DNA from: Acidobacteriota bacterium
GTDB taxonomy: Bacteria > Acidobacteriota > Terriglobia > Bryobacterales > Bryobacteraceae
Assembly: GCA_023436715.1 (NCBI GenBank)
Contig: JAEZIJ010000129.1
Coordinates: 1 to 64,000 of the forward strand
Direction of reading: 5' to 3'
Length of the DNA stretch: 64,000 nt
In this document: positions 36,208 through 45,353 of the stretch, in pieces
How the letters are laid out: each line of letters begins with the position of its first letter
Position numbering within the stretch: position 1 is the first letter of the stretch
Position numbers and translations under genes: made by a program
Notes under the pieces: generated by a model
Databases searched by the model: none
Seen by the model: only the letters and a program-made list of their open reading frames with translations
What the model was told of the DNA's origin: nothing

Positions 36208-36812
36208 TGATCGCCCCGCAACAGGATTAGGATGGACAGACTAGCGCAAGGAATCTGGCGCAGCTCGGCGGGCGAAGTTTCGCGGACCACTTCACCGGAC
36301 AGCGTGAGATTTTCCGCCAGGTAGACCTTCCAGTTCGAACCGAGGGATTCCGCGAGCGCCGCCACCCAGGTTACGGCCTCCGGCGAGCCGGTCAGAACCG
36401 CAATCTTGTCTTCGGATGCGAGTGCCGCGAAATCGGTTCGCGGCAGCTCGCCGTGTGCACTCAGAATCCTCGCGCCAGTCCAATCCAGGCCGAGGCGCGC
36501 GAAAGCAACCTGCACGGAGCTCACGCCCGGAATGACCCGGCACGCATCGCGCCCGAAACGCTCGATGACGAGCCGCGCTAGGCTCGAAATTCCGGGGTCT
36601 CCGCTTACCAGCACCGCGACGCGCCGGTCGCGGTGGGCCGCGATTTCCCGAATGCTGCCTCGTGCGGAGACGCGCTCGCTGGATGCCTCCGGAAACAGGT
36701 CCAGTAATCTCTGTGCGCCGATCAGCACTTCGGCCTGCTGCACGGCTTCGAGGGCTTCGAGCGTCACACATTCGCGGGCGCCCGGCCCACAACCGACAAT
36801 CGTTATGTCCAT
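36204..36812 (-). CDS. cbiE: cobalt-precorrin-7 C5-methyltransferase
   Basis: SAM-dependent methyltransferase equal to the N-terminal half of CobL. 202 residues, which is the length of a stand-alone CbiE. VGCGPGARECVTLEALEAV at the N-terminus, VLVSGDPGISSLARLV, VIPGVSSVQVAFARLGLDW and ILSAHG are characteristic. There is no CbiT-like C15-methyltransferase/decarboxylase domain after it, and the next gene overlaps by four bases. It overlaps cbiD by ten bases on the other side. Confidence 0.92.
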   Translation of the reverse strand: MDITIVGCGPGARECVTLEALEAVQQAEVLIGAQRLLDLFPEASSERVSARGSIREIAAHRDRRVAVLVSGDPGISSLARLVIERFGRDACRVIPGVSSVQVAFARLGLDWTGARILSAHGELPRTDFAALASEDKIAVLTGSPEAVTWVAALAESLGSNWKVYLAENLTLSGEVVRETSPAELRQIPCASLSILILLRGDQ

Positions 36813-37837
36813 GGCGACAGATCTCCCGCATCACCCAGCCACTCGCCCGCCATATCCACCAGTACGACGGCGGCATCCGAGCCTTCGCCCAAGCGCTCAG
36901 TTACAGCGGCGCGGACTTGCGCCGAAAGCGCACACGCGAGCGCGCGCCGTTCGTCCGCTCCGAGCGCCTGAAACACGCCTTCCACAGTGGGAGATTCGAC
37001 GCCGGCCATCTTCGCCACCCGACCCACCGCGGCCTGCGACCGCGAGGAGTGCGTGTCCCACTCCCCGAACGCGAGCTTGGCCAACTTTCCCGGGTGCCCC
37101 ACAGCCAACAGGCGCCGAACTCCGTGCCCGCGTGCGCGGTCGAGCATCGCGCCCCACTCATTGCCGGCGTCCACAACTTGCTGCGCCGCCACGCGCAGAT
37201 GACGGCGCGCCGCCTGCTCGCCGATGCGGCCCGGCACCAGCACGGGTTCTCGAAAGCCTGCGGCGACGGCGACATCCAGCCCGCAGCACAGCGCTTCGCG
37301 CATCGCCTCGTGGCTGAAAGGGCGCACGAGGCCGCTGGTGCCGAGAATCGACAGTCCGCCTTCAATACCCAACTTCGGGTTGAACGTCTTGGCGGCGAGC
37401 GCCTGTCCGCCGGGAATGGAAACGGTCACGCGCGCACCGTGTGCGGTTACCTCGCGGATGGCCGCTTCGATCATACGGCGCGGTCCGGGATTGATGGCTG
37501 GCTCTCCAGGCGGAACCGACAGGCCAGGCAGCGTGACGGTGCCGACACCGTCGCCGGCCTCGAAACGAATCTCTGTTTCCGCCAGGAACCGAACGGTCGA
37601 GATCACCATGACACCGTGCGTAACGTCGGGATCGTCTCCGCCATCCTTGCGGATGCCAGCGCGAGCGGCGTCGCCCAGCGACCGCGCGAAGGTGAGCGGA
37701 AGGGAAAGGCGCGCGCCGTCGGGCAGCGGGATCTCCACCAATGTTCCGGGCTCTTGCCCACTCAGCACCATAGCCGCCGCCTTGGCGCCGCCTGCCGCGC
37801 AGCTTCCGGTGGAATAGCCGCAGTTCAGGCGGCTCAT
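36803..37837 (-). CDS. cbiD: cobalt-precorrin-5B C1-methyltransferase
   Basis: SAM-dependent C1-methyltransferase specific to the anaerobic pathway. 344 residues from the ATG at 37837 (MSRLNCGYSTGSCAAGGAKA). The CGYSTGSCAAGGAKAA start, DPDVTHGVMVIS, PGEPAINPGPRRMI and GTSGLVRPFSHEA are diagnostic of CbiD. The longer open frame running to 38338 is out-of-frame cbiL sequence. Start overlaps the cbiL stop by four bases. Confidence 0.94.
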   Translation of the reverse strand: MSRLNCGYSTGSCAAGGAKAAAMVLSGQEPGTLVEIPLPDGARLSLPLTFARSLGDAARAGIRKDGGDDPDVTHGVMVISTVRFLAETEIRFEAGDGVGTVTLPGLSVPPGEPAINPGPRRMIEAAIREVTAHGARVTVSIPGGQALAAKTFNPKLGIEGGLSILGTSGLVRPFSHEAMREALCCGLDVAVAAGFREPVLVPGRIGEQAARRHLRVAAQQVVDAGNEWGAMLDRARGHGVRRLLAVGHPGKLAKLAFGEWDTHSSRSQAAVGRVAKMAGVESPTVEGVFQALGADERRALACALSAQVRAAVTERLGEGSDAAVVLVDMAGEWLGDAGDLSPWT

Positions 37838-38583
37838 GTCTTCTCCGAATTCCAGCGGCGCCGGCCGACCTGCACGATCACGGTGGACATGTAGCCGAAG
37901 CGTCCTTCCGGCACATCGTCCAGTCCGACGATTACGCGTTCTTTGTCGCCCTGTTCGGCATAGCACACCATGCACGCCCGGCTGGCCAGGTTGTGGCGTT
38001 TCAGCAGTTCGACCACGGCGCGGGCGCGCGGCCCGATTTTGTAAATCACCACTGTCTCGCTGTCGCCGAGTGCACGCTCCACTTCTTCGAGGCTGGTTGC
38101 AGGCAGCAACGTGAGCCTGTCGTCCTGGAGAGTGAGCGTCGTGCCGGCAATCGCCGCGGCGGCCTGAAAAGCGCTGATGCCCGGCACGATGTGGATGCGT
38201 TCCGGCGGCAGAAGCCCGGCCATGTGCGACAGCACGTAGCACGCGGTGCTGTAGATCAGTGGATCGCCGATGGTCAAATGCGCCACCGACTGCCCGGCGC
38301 GGCAGCGCTCCGCTACCGTGACGGCCATGGTGCGCCAACAGGCATCGGTCCGATCTTCGTCCCGCATCATCGGGTAAACGTGCTCGATGACCTCCTTGCC
38401 GGGCAGCAGGCCTTGAACGGCCTGGAGAGCGAGACTCTCGCTGGACCGTTCCGAACGGGGCGCGACCACCAGGTCTACGCTGCCCACGATGTTGTGCGCG
38501 CGCAGCGTGAGCAGGTCGGGACTGCCCGGTCCCACGCCCACCGCGTAGAAATGGCCTCGCTCGGCCCGTTCATAGACGCCCAT
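37834..38583 (-). CDS. cbiL: cobalt-precorrin-2 C20-methyltransferase
   Basis: SAM-dependent methyltransferase (CobI/CbiL), 249 residues. VGVGPGSPDLLTLRAHN, VYPMMRDED, AHLTIGDPLIYSTACYVL, HIVPGISAFQAAAA and VVIYKIGPRARAVVELL match the family. It performs the first methylation after cobalt insertion. Its end overlaps cbiD. Its start overlaps the cbiK stop by 14 bases, so both the substrate maker and user are coupled. Confidence 0.94.
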   Translation of the reverse strand: MGVYERAERGHFYAVGVGPGSPDLLTLRAHNIVGSVDLVVAPRSERSSESLALQAVQGLLPGKEVIEHVYPMMRDEDRTDACWRTMAVTVAERCRAGQSVAHLTIGDPLIYSTACYVLSHMAGLLPPERIHIVPGISAFQAAAAIAGTTLTLQDDRLTLLPATSLEEVERALGDSETVVIYKIGPRARAVVELLKRHNLASRACMVCYAEQGDKERVIVGLDDVPEGRFGYMSTVIVQVGRRRWNSEKT

Positions 38584-39334
38584 CGGCTTGTCCTTTCAAT
38601 TCGTCGAGCGCCGCATCCAGACGGCGCAGGTAGATGGCGAGGACTTGCGGATTCCACCCCAGCGACGGCGCGCAGCTCACATGCGCGGCGCCGATGCGGT
38701 TCTTCCAGGATTCGGCGTGCCCGCCCATCACGTCGTTGACGATGTGCTCGCCGGCCGCCAGCATGAAGGGCACGAAATGCACCGAGCCGGCGGCCCGCGC
38801 CATTTCGCGCGCCCGCTCCAGTGGGGCCAGCCCGGGGCTTCCCTCGACACTGGCGACGACCACGTTCGCGTGCCGCCTCTCCACCGCGCACGCCAACGCG
38901 AGCAACCGGCTGTTGTACTCCGCGTGGCGGCGGTTGCCGTGACACACCAGGACGTTGACGCTGCCTTTGAGAAAAGCCGATTCGATGGCGGCGATCACCT
39001 CGTCTATGCTGTGCGCATCGTCGAGCAGAGGGCGGCCGATTCGGAAGCCGTTGCCGGCGAGTTGAGAGAGTTTCGCGTACTCCTGTCCGGGCACGGTCAG
39101 CAGCGGCTGAAAAACGGCGCTCCTGTGCGCCAGACCGGCGATGGTCTCCTCCACGGTGGGTAGTGTCACACCCAGTTCGCGCAGTTTCGCGGCGATGCGC
39201 CCAGAGGTGTATGCCCAGCGAACTTCATGGTCCGGCCTGTGCCGCCGCACGGCTTCTTCGATATGCGAATAGACTGCACGCGCTTCCGGCGACGAGGCGC
39301 CGAAACCCACCAGCACGGTGACCGGATTATTCAT
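38570..39334 (-). CDS. cbiK: sirohydrochlorin cobaltochelatase, CbiK type
   Basis: Inserts Co2+ into sirohydrochlorin, the committing step of the anaerobic route. 254 residues, two-domain CbiK size rather than short CbiX. VLVGFGASSPEARAVYSHIE, WAYTSGRIAAKLRELG, VCHGNRRHAEYN (metal-binding His region) and VPFMLAAGEHIVNDVMG with SWKNRI parallel CbiK. There is no signal peptide, so it is cytoplasmic, unlike the periplasmic CbiK-P of some sulphate reducers. The ATG at 39334 overlaps the cbiC stop. The presence of this chelatase makes the CobN-like protein at 53-57 kb redundant for de novo cobalt insertion. Confidence 0.87.
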   Translation of the reverse strand: MNNPVTVLVGFGASSPEARAVYSHIEEAVRRHRPDHEVRWAYTSGRIAAKLRELGVTLPTVEETIAGLAHRSAVFQPLLTVPGQEYAKLSQLAGNGFRIGRPLLDDAHSIDEVIAAIESAFLKGSVNVLVCHGNRRHAEYNSRLLALACAVERRHANVVVASVEGSPGLAPLERAREMARAAGSVHFVPFMLAAGEHIVNDVMGGHAESWKNRIGAAHVSCAPSLGWNPQVLAIYLRRLDAALDELKGQADGRL

Positions 39335-39992
39335 GGCACAACCCGCACAACGCGTGAAGCGCGGCCACCGCCAGCGTGCTGCCTCCGCGCCGCCCTTCGA
39401 CGCAGATCCAGGGCACATCGAGCTTCATGAGTTCCTCCTTGCTTTCGACCACATGCACAAAACCCACCGGCATGGCGATCACTAGCGCGGGCCGCACGCC
39501 TTCTTCGACGATCAGCCGGTTCAATTCCAACAAGGCCACGGGGGCGTTGCCGAAAGCGGCAATCGCGCCAGTGAGCCGCCGGCGCTCCTTTCGCACGGCA
39601 AAGAGCGATCGCGGCAGGCCGGCGGCCTTCGCCTGTCGCCACACGTCTTCATCGGCTACGTGACACATAATTCGCTCGGCGGTGTAGTAGGGACAGACGG
39701 CGCGCAGGCGCGCGAGCGAGAGGCCCGCGCGGATCATGGCGCTATCGGCATAGATCAGGCTGCCGTGCGCCAGCGCCTCGACGGCGGCATCGATCGCTAC
39801 ACGGGAAAAACGCGTGCACTCCGCGAACGAGAAATCCGCTGTGGTGTGGATCATGCGACGCACCACTGCCCATTCACGAGGCGGGTAGGCGTGTGGCGGC
39901 GCCTCGCGGTCGATGGCTTCGAGCGACCGCGCTTCGATGGCGGCGCCATCGAGCGGTTCGGCCAGCAAGGAGTGAATCAGCGCTTCGTTCAT
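39327..39992 (-). CDS. cbiC: cobalt-precorrin-8 methylmutase
   Basis: Moves the methyl group from C11 to C12 to give cobyrinic acid (CobH/CbiC). 221 residues. RRMIHTTADFSFAECTRFS contains the catalytic-histidine region. IYADSAMIRAGLS, CHVADEDVW, FGNAPVALLEL and AMPVGFVHVVESKE are family signatures. Start overlaps the cbiA stop; end overlaps cbiK. Confidence 0.95.
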   Translation of the reverse strand: MNEALIHSLLAEPLDGAAIEARSLEAIDREAPPHAYPPREWAVVRRMIHTTADFSFAECTRFSRVAIDAAVEALAHGSLIYADSAMIRAGLSLARLRAVCPYYTAERIMCHVADEDVWRQAKAAGLPRSLFAVRKERRRLTGAIAAFGNAPVALLELNRLIVEEGVRPALVIAMPVGFVHVVESKEELMKLDVPWICVEGRRGGSTLAVAALHALCGLCHE

Positions 39993-41347
39993 AGACGGGA
40001 TTCCTCGCAGTGGCGAACAAATCTTCGGGCCGCGTCCGGATACGACGCGAAATGGAGATGAACGTAGCTGGCCAGGATGCGGCCACGCTGGAAGCCTTCA
40101 GCGACCGCGGATGCGTCACGCCGGCGACGCAGCCTGTAAGCCGGCCGCCAGTCGCCACTGTTGATGATCTCCGAGTAGTGGTATTCATGGCCGCGCATAC
40201 AGGCGCCTTGCCCTGCGAACAGCGAGTCTTGTTCAGGCGACGTCTCCACGTAGCCAAGCGCCTTGCGCCGCGGGAGCATGCGTGTCCGGACCGGCAGAAC
40301 GCCTACCATCCCGTGGCGGACTCCGTCGAGCGTTTCGATGCCTTGCGAGAGAAACATCAAGCCTCCGCACTCGGCATAAACAGGCCGGCCCGAGGCCGCG
40401 AATTCGCGCACGGATGCGAGCATTCCCGCATTGGCCGAGAGCGCCGCCGCGTGTTCTTCCGGATATCCGCCGCCGATGTAGAGACCGTCAAGGCCGGCTG
40501 GCAAGCAGGGATCGGACAAGGGAGAGAAGCGCACAAGCTCTGCGCCGGCCGCTTCGAGCGCTTCCAGGTTGTCCGGATAGTAGAAATAAAACGCCGCATC
40601 CTCGGCCACTCCCAGCCGTACTGTCGTTTCGCTGGCGGCTGGGGACGACTCCGGCTCCGCGATAGGGGGCGCGCTTTGCGCCATAGCGAGAATCGCATCC
40701 GGCGCCAGGTGACGCTCCGCGGCGTCCGCGAATTCGTCGAAGTTCGGGGCGGCCGGGGCCGCAACCAGACCGAGGTGGCGGCTGGGCAGCGACGGAAGCG
40801 TGCCGCGCGGCAATGTCCCCATCAGCGGCGGCAGATCCGCGGCGCGCAGTGACTCCGCGATCCATGCGGCATGACGCTCCGAGCCGCACGAGTTGGCGAT
40901 GACGCCTGCGACTGTCACGCCCGGCTCAAACCGCGCGAAACCCGAAATGGTGGCTGCAACGCTGCGCGCCATGCCGTGGGCATTCACCACTAGCAGCACG
41001 GGCGCGTCGAGCCAGCGCGCAAGCTCGGCCGTGCTGCCCGCGAGCGCCGCGGGTTCAGCGCCGTCGAACAGTCCCATCACGCCCTCGATTACGGCGATGT
41101 CCGCTCCGCAAGTCGCGCGACGAAGGAGATTCTCCGCATACGGCCGCCCGCACATCCAGCCATCGAGGTTGTAGCAGGGCCGGCCCGATGCGCGCGCGAG
41201 CCAAGTGGGATCGAGAAAATCGGGACCGGCCTTGAACGTCTGCACGCACAGGCCGCGGCGGCGGAACGCGGCGATGAGCGCAAGGGTCACCGAAGTCTTG
41301 CCCAGACCACTACCGGTAGCGCCGATCACGAGCCTGGGGCATCGCAT
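39989..41347 (-). CDS. cbiA: cobyrinate a,c-diamide synthase
   Basis: ATP- and glutamine-dependent amidation of cobyrinic acid side chains a and c (CbiA/CobB). 452 residues. N-terminal dethiobiotin-synthetase-like domain with P-loop IGATGSGLGKTSVTLAL, KAGPDFLDPTWLARASGRPC and IEGVMGLFDGA. C-terminal glutaminase-like domain with YIGGGYPEEHAAAL, VYAECGGLMFLSQ (nucleophilic Cys) and HEYHYSEI. Three bases separate it from the btuR stop. Confidence 0.95.
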   Translation of the reverse strand: MRCPRLVIGATGSGLGKTSVTLALIAAFRRRGLCVQTFKAGPDFLDPTWLARASGRPCYNLDGWMCGRPYAENLLRRATCGADIAVIEGVMGLFDGAEPAALAGSTAELARWLDAPVLLVVNAHGMARSVAATISGFARFEPGVTVAGVIANSCGSERHAAWIAESLRAADLPPLMGTLPRGTLPSLPSRHLGLVAAPAAPNFDEFADAAERHLAPDAILAMAQSAPPIAEPESSPAASETTVRLGVAEDAAFYFYYPDNLEALEAAGAELVRFSPLSDPCLPAGLDGLYIGGGYPEEHAAALSANAGMLASVREFAASGRPVYAECGGLMFLSQGIETLDGVRHGMVGVLPVRTRMLPRRKALGYVETSPEQDSLFAGQGACMRGHEYHYSEIINSGDWRPAYRLRRRRDASAVAEGFQRGRILASYVHLHFASYPDAARRFVRHCEESRL

Positions 41348-41350
41348 GGC

Positions 41351-41878
41351 TCAGTACTCCACTCCCGGCTGGGCCGGAATGCCCTGCCGATAGCCGTGTT
41401 TGACGCAGCGCATCTCGGTGACGGTGTCCGCCATTTCGAGTAACTCCGGCGGTGCGCCGCGGCCGGTGAGCACGACGCAAGCGCCGGGCTGGGCCTTCGA
41501 CAAAACCTCGACGACGGCAGAGACCTCGAGAAGCCGGGCGGAAAGGGCGACGCAGATCTCGTCGAGAATCACGAGACCATAGCGGCCCGAGGCCAGACCT
41601 TCGCGTGCCAGGTCAAGCGCCCGCTCGGCGGCCTCGCGGTGCGCGCTCCTGGCCGCTCCCGCGGCGCGCGGAATAAAGCCGCGTCCCTGCTGCGAGATTT
41701 CGACTCCCGGCAAGCGGCCGATTGCGGCGATCTCGCCAGTGGAACTGTCGGACTTCACGAACTGGACAATCAGCACGCCGCTGCCGTGCCCCGCGGCGCG
41801 CAGCGCCATGCCAAGAGCGGCGGTGGTTTTGCCCTTGCCGTCGCCGGTAAAGATCAGCAGCCGATCTGGGTATTTCAT
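41351..41878 (-). CDS. btuR: cob(I)yrinic acid a,c-diamide adenosyltransferase (CobA/BtuR type)
   Basis: Attaches the 5'-deoxyadenosyl ligand from ATP to Co(I) corrinoid. 175 residues, typical of the P-loop BtuR/CobO family. LLIFTGDGKGKTTAALGMAL is the P-loop, VQFVKSD and GRYGLVILDEICVAL follow, and VVLTGRGAPPELLEMADTVT closes the core. ATG 41878 overlaps the cbiB stop (ATGA). Upstream in-frame sequence is translated neighbour. Called btuR/cobO rather than cobA to avoid confusion with the methyltransferase. Confidence 0.93.
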   Translation of the reverse strand: MKYPDRLLIFTGDGKGKTTAALGMALRAAGHGSGVLIVQFVKSDSSTGEIAAIGRLPGVEISQQGRGFIPRAAGAARSAHREAAERALDLAREGLASGRYGLVILDEICVALSARLLEVSAVVEVLSKAQPGACVVLTGRGAPPELLEMADTVTEMRCVKHGYRQGIPAQPGVEY

Positions 41879-42834
41879 CGTCCTCCTATTCCCTGCGCGC
41901 ACAGCCGGACTCCCAGGAAACCCGCCGCCGCCAGCAGACTCACGACGAACATTAGCGCCACCGAGCGCGGGATGTGGCGGCGGTCGAGGGCCTCGCACGG
42001 CTCACCCAGGCGCGGCATCTCGATCGGCCGGCCGTGACGGAGCAGCGGCCCGCCCAACTGCACACCCAGGGCGCCCGCGAAGGCCGCTTCCGGCAGACCG
42101 GCGTTCGGGCTGGCGTGTTTCCGGCAATCGCGGCGTCCGAATTTCCACGCGCCGGAGGGACGGCCTCCGATGAGCGCCGCCGACAGCGCCACCAGCGGGA
42201 ACGTGAGCCGCGCGGGGAGCCAGGCGGCCACGTCGTCCAGGCGCGCGGAAGCCCATCCGAACTTGAGATAGCGCTCGTTCTTGTAGCCAAATGTGGAGTC
42301 GAGGGTGCTGACCGCCTTATAAGCAATGGCCAGCACGGGACCGCCAATCACGGCGAAGAACAGAGGGGCGGTGACGCCGTCCACCGTGTTTTCCGCGACG
42401 CTCTCCACGGTGGCGCGCACGATCCCCGGTTCGTCCAAGGTGGCGGTGTCGCGCCCGACCATGCGCGCCACGCGGCCTCGCGCCAGTTCCACATCGCTCG
42501 AGCGCAGCGCGCGGAAAACGTCCAGTGCATGGGCGCCCAGATCGTGCGCGGCGAAACATGTATACAGCAGCAGAACCGAGATTGCATCTCCCAGCCATGG
42601 ATGAATCCAGCGCGCGCCCGCTATCGTCCCCCAAGCGGCGAGTGCGGCGCCGCCGACGGTCACGACTGCGGTGACAACGCCCGCCAGCCACGGATTGCGC
42701 AACACCCGCCGCGTGGGCGCTTCAAGCGACAGCGCCAGGCGTCCGATGAACTTCACCGGATGCGGAAACCAGCGCGGATCGCCGAACGCCAGGTCCGCCG
42801 CGAACGCCACGATCACTTGAGTTGCGGTCGTCAT
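41875..42834 (-). CDS. cbiB: adenosylcobinamide-phosphate synthase
   Basis: Integral membrane protein joining adenosylcobyric acid to aminopropanol or its phosphate (CbiB/CobD). 319 residues. ADLAFGDPRWFPHPVKFIGR near the N-terminus, VESVAENTVDGVTAPLFFAV, LDSTFGYKNERY and LDDVAAWLPARLTFPLVAL are strongly conserved, with about five membrane segments. The partner substrate, aminopropanol phosphate, would come from the CobD half of the next gene. The start overlaps that gene's stop. Confidence 0.93.
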   Translation of the reverse strand: MTTATQVIVAFAADLAFGDPRWFPHPVKFIGRLALSLEAPTRRVLRNPWLAGVVTAVVTVGGAALAAWGTIAGARWIHPWLGDAISVLLLYTCFAAHDLGAHALDVFRALRSSDVELARGRVARMVGRDTATLDEPGIVRATVESVAENTVDGVTAPLFFAVIGGPVLAIAYKAVSTLDSTFGYKNERYLKFGWASARLDDVAAWLPARLTFPLVALSAALIGGRPSGAWKFGRRDCRKHASPNAGLPEAAFAGALGVQLGGPLLRHGRPIEMPRLGEPCEALDRRHIPRSVALMFVVSLLAAAGFLGVRLCAQGIGGR

Positions 42835-45353
42835 CGCAACCTCATCATGCGGTAGATCCGCTCGATGGACAGGCTTGCGCGCAGGACTTCGGCCAAGCGA
42901 TCGAGACCCGGCTCGATATCGTAGCGCGCCAGGATGCGACCGGCGGCCGCGAGGCCGCACCGTGTGCGCAGCCGGTCGATGAACCAGCGGCGGAAGAGAT
43001 CGGCGTCGAACAGCCCGTGCAGGTAGCAACCCCAGACGAGCCCATCTTCGGTGCGCGCTCCCGTCGAATCCTCCAGCACGGGGTGGGCACGCGTGGAAGC
43101 CGTTTGTCCGTGATGGATCTCGTAGCCGGCCACCTCGAGCCCGGAGTCGACGTGCCGGGCAGTTGTGCGCCGCAGCGTTTTCTCGAGCGCCAGGGTGGTC
43201 GTCACCGTAAGCAATCCGAGGCATGGTGACGAGGTGCCGTCGGACTCCAGGCGGTGCGGATCCTCCAGCGTCTCGCCCAACATCTGGAAGCCGCCGCAGA
43301 TTCCGACGATCTCAACCTTGCCGGAACGCGCCGCCTCGGAGATGGCGCGCGCGAGACCGGTTTCATTGAGAAAGCGCAGATCGCCGGGGACGTTCTTGCT
43401 GCCCGGCAGTATGATCGCCGCCGGCGCGCCCAATTCATCAGCCGAGCACACGATGCGCAGGCGCACGTCGGGCTCGGCGCGTAGCGGGTCGAAATCTGTG
43501 AAGTTTGAGATGTGCGGGAGGTCGATGACGGCGATGTCCACGCGGCCGCCGGCGGGGGCGCGATCGTCGAATACTCCATCCTTGAAGCCCACCGAATCCT
43601 CTTCGGGCAGGCCCAAGTCGCGCAGGAATGGCACCACGCCCAACACGGGTTTGCCCGCGTGGGCGAACACGTAGTCCATAGCTCCGCCAAGCAGACTCTG
43701 CTTTCCGCGGAACTTGTTCACCACGAAGCCGGCCACCTGTGCGCGTTCCCGCTCGGTGAAGACTTCCATGCATCCGACGAAGGAAGCGAACACGCCGCCG
43801 CGGTCGATATCGCCCACCAGCAGCACGGGCGCGGCGGCGTGACGCGCCATGGTCATGTTCACGATGTCGTGGGACTTCAGGTTCACTTCTGCCGGGCTGC
43901 CTGCGCCTTCGAGAACCACGGCGTCGTTTTCGGCGGCGAGTTCGTCATAGCTTTGCTTCACCGTTTCGAAAGCGGCGGCCTTGTAGCGGAAATAGTCCAG
44001 CGCCTCCATGTTGCCCACCGGCTTTCCGCGCAGCACCACCTGGCTGCCTGTATCGCTGTTGGGCTTGAGCAGGATGGGGTTCATGCGGACGTCGGGATCG
44101 CGCCTGCACGCCTGCGCCTGTACTACCTGCGCGCGGCCCATCTCCAGACCGTCGCGGGTGACGAAAGAGTTCAGCGACATGTTCTGCGCCTTGAACGGCG
44201 CCACGCGGAAGCCATCCTGCAACAGAACGCGGCACAGCCCCGCCGCCAGAACGCTCTTGCCGGCATTCGAGCTGGTGCCCTGAAACATGATCGCCGGTGT
44301 AGGGCGTCGCACGGCGATGGCCGGCGCGCCGCCAACCTCCTCGCGAATTGCCGCGACAAGGCGCGCGTTCTCCTCGGCGGTGCGTACGGCGACGCGGAAA
44401 TAGCGCGCGTCGAGTCCCTCGAAGTTGTCGCACACGCGGATGGCGATGCCGCGCCGCAAAAGCCGCGCACTCAGCTCGCGCGCGTCGTGATTGACACGCG
44501 CCAGAAGGAAGTTGGCCTGGCCGGGAAAGACGTGGATGCCGGGCATCTGCTCCAGACAGGCGGTTAATTGGCCGCGCCATTCGGCCACCTGCTGGCGGGA
44601 TCGCTTCAGGTAGTCTTCATCGCGCAGGGCGGCTGTACCCACGGCCTGCGCCAGCGAGTTCACGCTCCAGGGCGGGAGTGCGTCGCGCAACTTCTCCGCC
44701 ACCGGCGCGTCGGCTATCGCGAATCCCAGCCGCAGTCCCGGAATGGCGTAGTTCTTCGTTGCGGAGAGAAGGACGATGATGTTCGGTGGACGCTCATGAG
44801 ACAGGCGATCGAGCCCTTCCACGAAATCGGCGAACGCCTCGTCGATGACGAACCACGCTTGCGGATTGCTTGTAGCCAATACGCGCAGCCGCGCGGGATC
44901 GAAGCAGCAGCCGGTGGGATTGTTGGGCTGCCCGAGGATGACAAGAGATGCTGTCTCGATGGCGTCACTGAGTTGCTCGAAGCCGGCGAACGTAAGTACT
45001 TCGAGGCCGGCCCGCTCCGCCGCCCTGCGGTAATCGCTATAGCAAGGAACCGCGATCACGGCGCGCCGGCAGTCCAGCACACGCGGGAGAGCATAGAGCA
45101 GTTCCGTGGAGCCGTTGCCCGCCACGATCTCCTCGGCGGGCGTGTCGTAGCGCGCCGCAGCGGCCTGGAGCAGTTCGGTGCAATTCGGGTCCGGGTAGTG
45201 CACCGCTTCGCTGAGGTGTGCGCTCACCACGCGGCGCATCCAATCCGGCGGGCCGAGCGGGTTGATGTTTGCCGAGAAATCGAGCAACTCTTCCGGGGCG
45301 ACACCGCCGGTTTCCGACAAACGGCGCACATCACCGCCATGCGGCCAACTCAT
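42831..45353 (-). CDS. fusion: threonine-phosphate decarboxylase (CobD) - cobyric acid synthase (CbiP)
   Basis: 840-residue natural fusion. Residues 1-345 are a PLP aminotransferase-fold CobD/CobC: LLDFSANINPLGPPDWM, QPNNPTGCCFDP, DEAFADFVEG and SATKNYAIPGLRLGF, where the Lys binds PLP. It decarboxylates L-threonine O-3-phosphate to aminopropanol phosphate. From about residue 350 follows complete CbiP/CobQ: MFQGTSSNAGKSVLAAGLCR (P-loop), APFKAQNMSLNSFVT, GAGSPAEVNLK, VGICGGFQMLGETL (glutaminase Cys) and GYEIHHGQT. It amidates the remaining side chains. There is no stop or frame change at the junction. ATG 45353 overlaps the cobS stop. The two activities feed the two substrates of CbiB, the next gene. 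Confidence 0.93.
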   Translation of the reverse strand: MSWPHGGDVRRLSETGGVAPEELLDFSANINPLGPPDWMRRVVSAHLSEAVHYPDPNCTELLQAAAARYDTPAEEIVAGNGSTELLYALPRVLDCRRAVIAVPCYSDYRRAAERAGLEVLTFAGFEQLSDAIETASLVILGQPNNPTGCCFDPARLRVLATSNPQAWFVIDEAFADFVEGLDRLSHERPPNIIVLLSATKNYAIPGLRLGFAIADAPVAEKLRDALPPWSVNSLAQAVGTAALRDEDYLKRSRQQVAEWRGQLTACLEQMPGIHVFPGQANFLLARVNHDARELSARLLRRGIAIRVCDNFEGLDARYFRVAVRTAEENARLVAAIREEVGGAPAIAVRRPTPAIMFQGTSSNAGKSVLAAGLCRVLLQDGFRVAPFKAQNMSLNSFVTRDGLEMGRAQVVQAQACRRDPDVRMNPILLKPNSDTGSQVVLRGKPVGNMEALDYFRYKAAAFETVKQSYDELAAENDAVVLEGAGSPAEVNLKSHDIVNMTMARHAAAPVLLVGDIDRGGVFASFVGCMEVFTERERAQVAGFVVNKFRGKQSLLGGAMDYVFAHAGKPVLGVVPFLRDLGLPEEDSVGFKDGVFDDRAPAGGRVDIAVIDLPHISNFTDFDPLRAEPDVRLRIVCSADELGAPAAIILPGSKNVPGDLRFLNETGLARAISEAARSGKVEIVGICGGFQMLGETLEDPHRLESDGTSSPCLGLLTVTTTLALEKTLRRTTARHVDSGLEVAGYEIHHGQTASTRAHPVLEDSTGARTEDGLVWGCYLHGLFDADLFRRWFIDRLRTRCGLAAAGRILARYDIEPGLDRLAEVLRASLSIERIYRMMRLR

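Noticed and set aside
36662..37894. 410-codon plus-strand open frame opposite cbiD and cbiE
   Set aside because: Arg/His/Pro-rich antisense of conserved cobalamin genes. No motif, no ribosome site of note.
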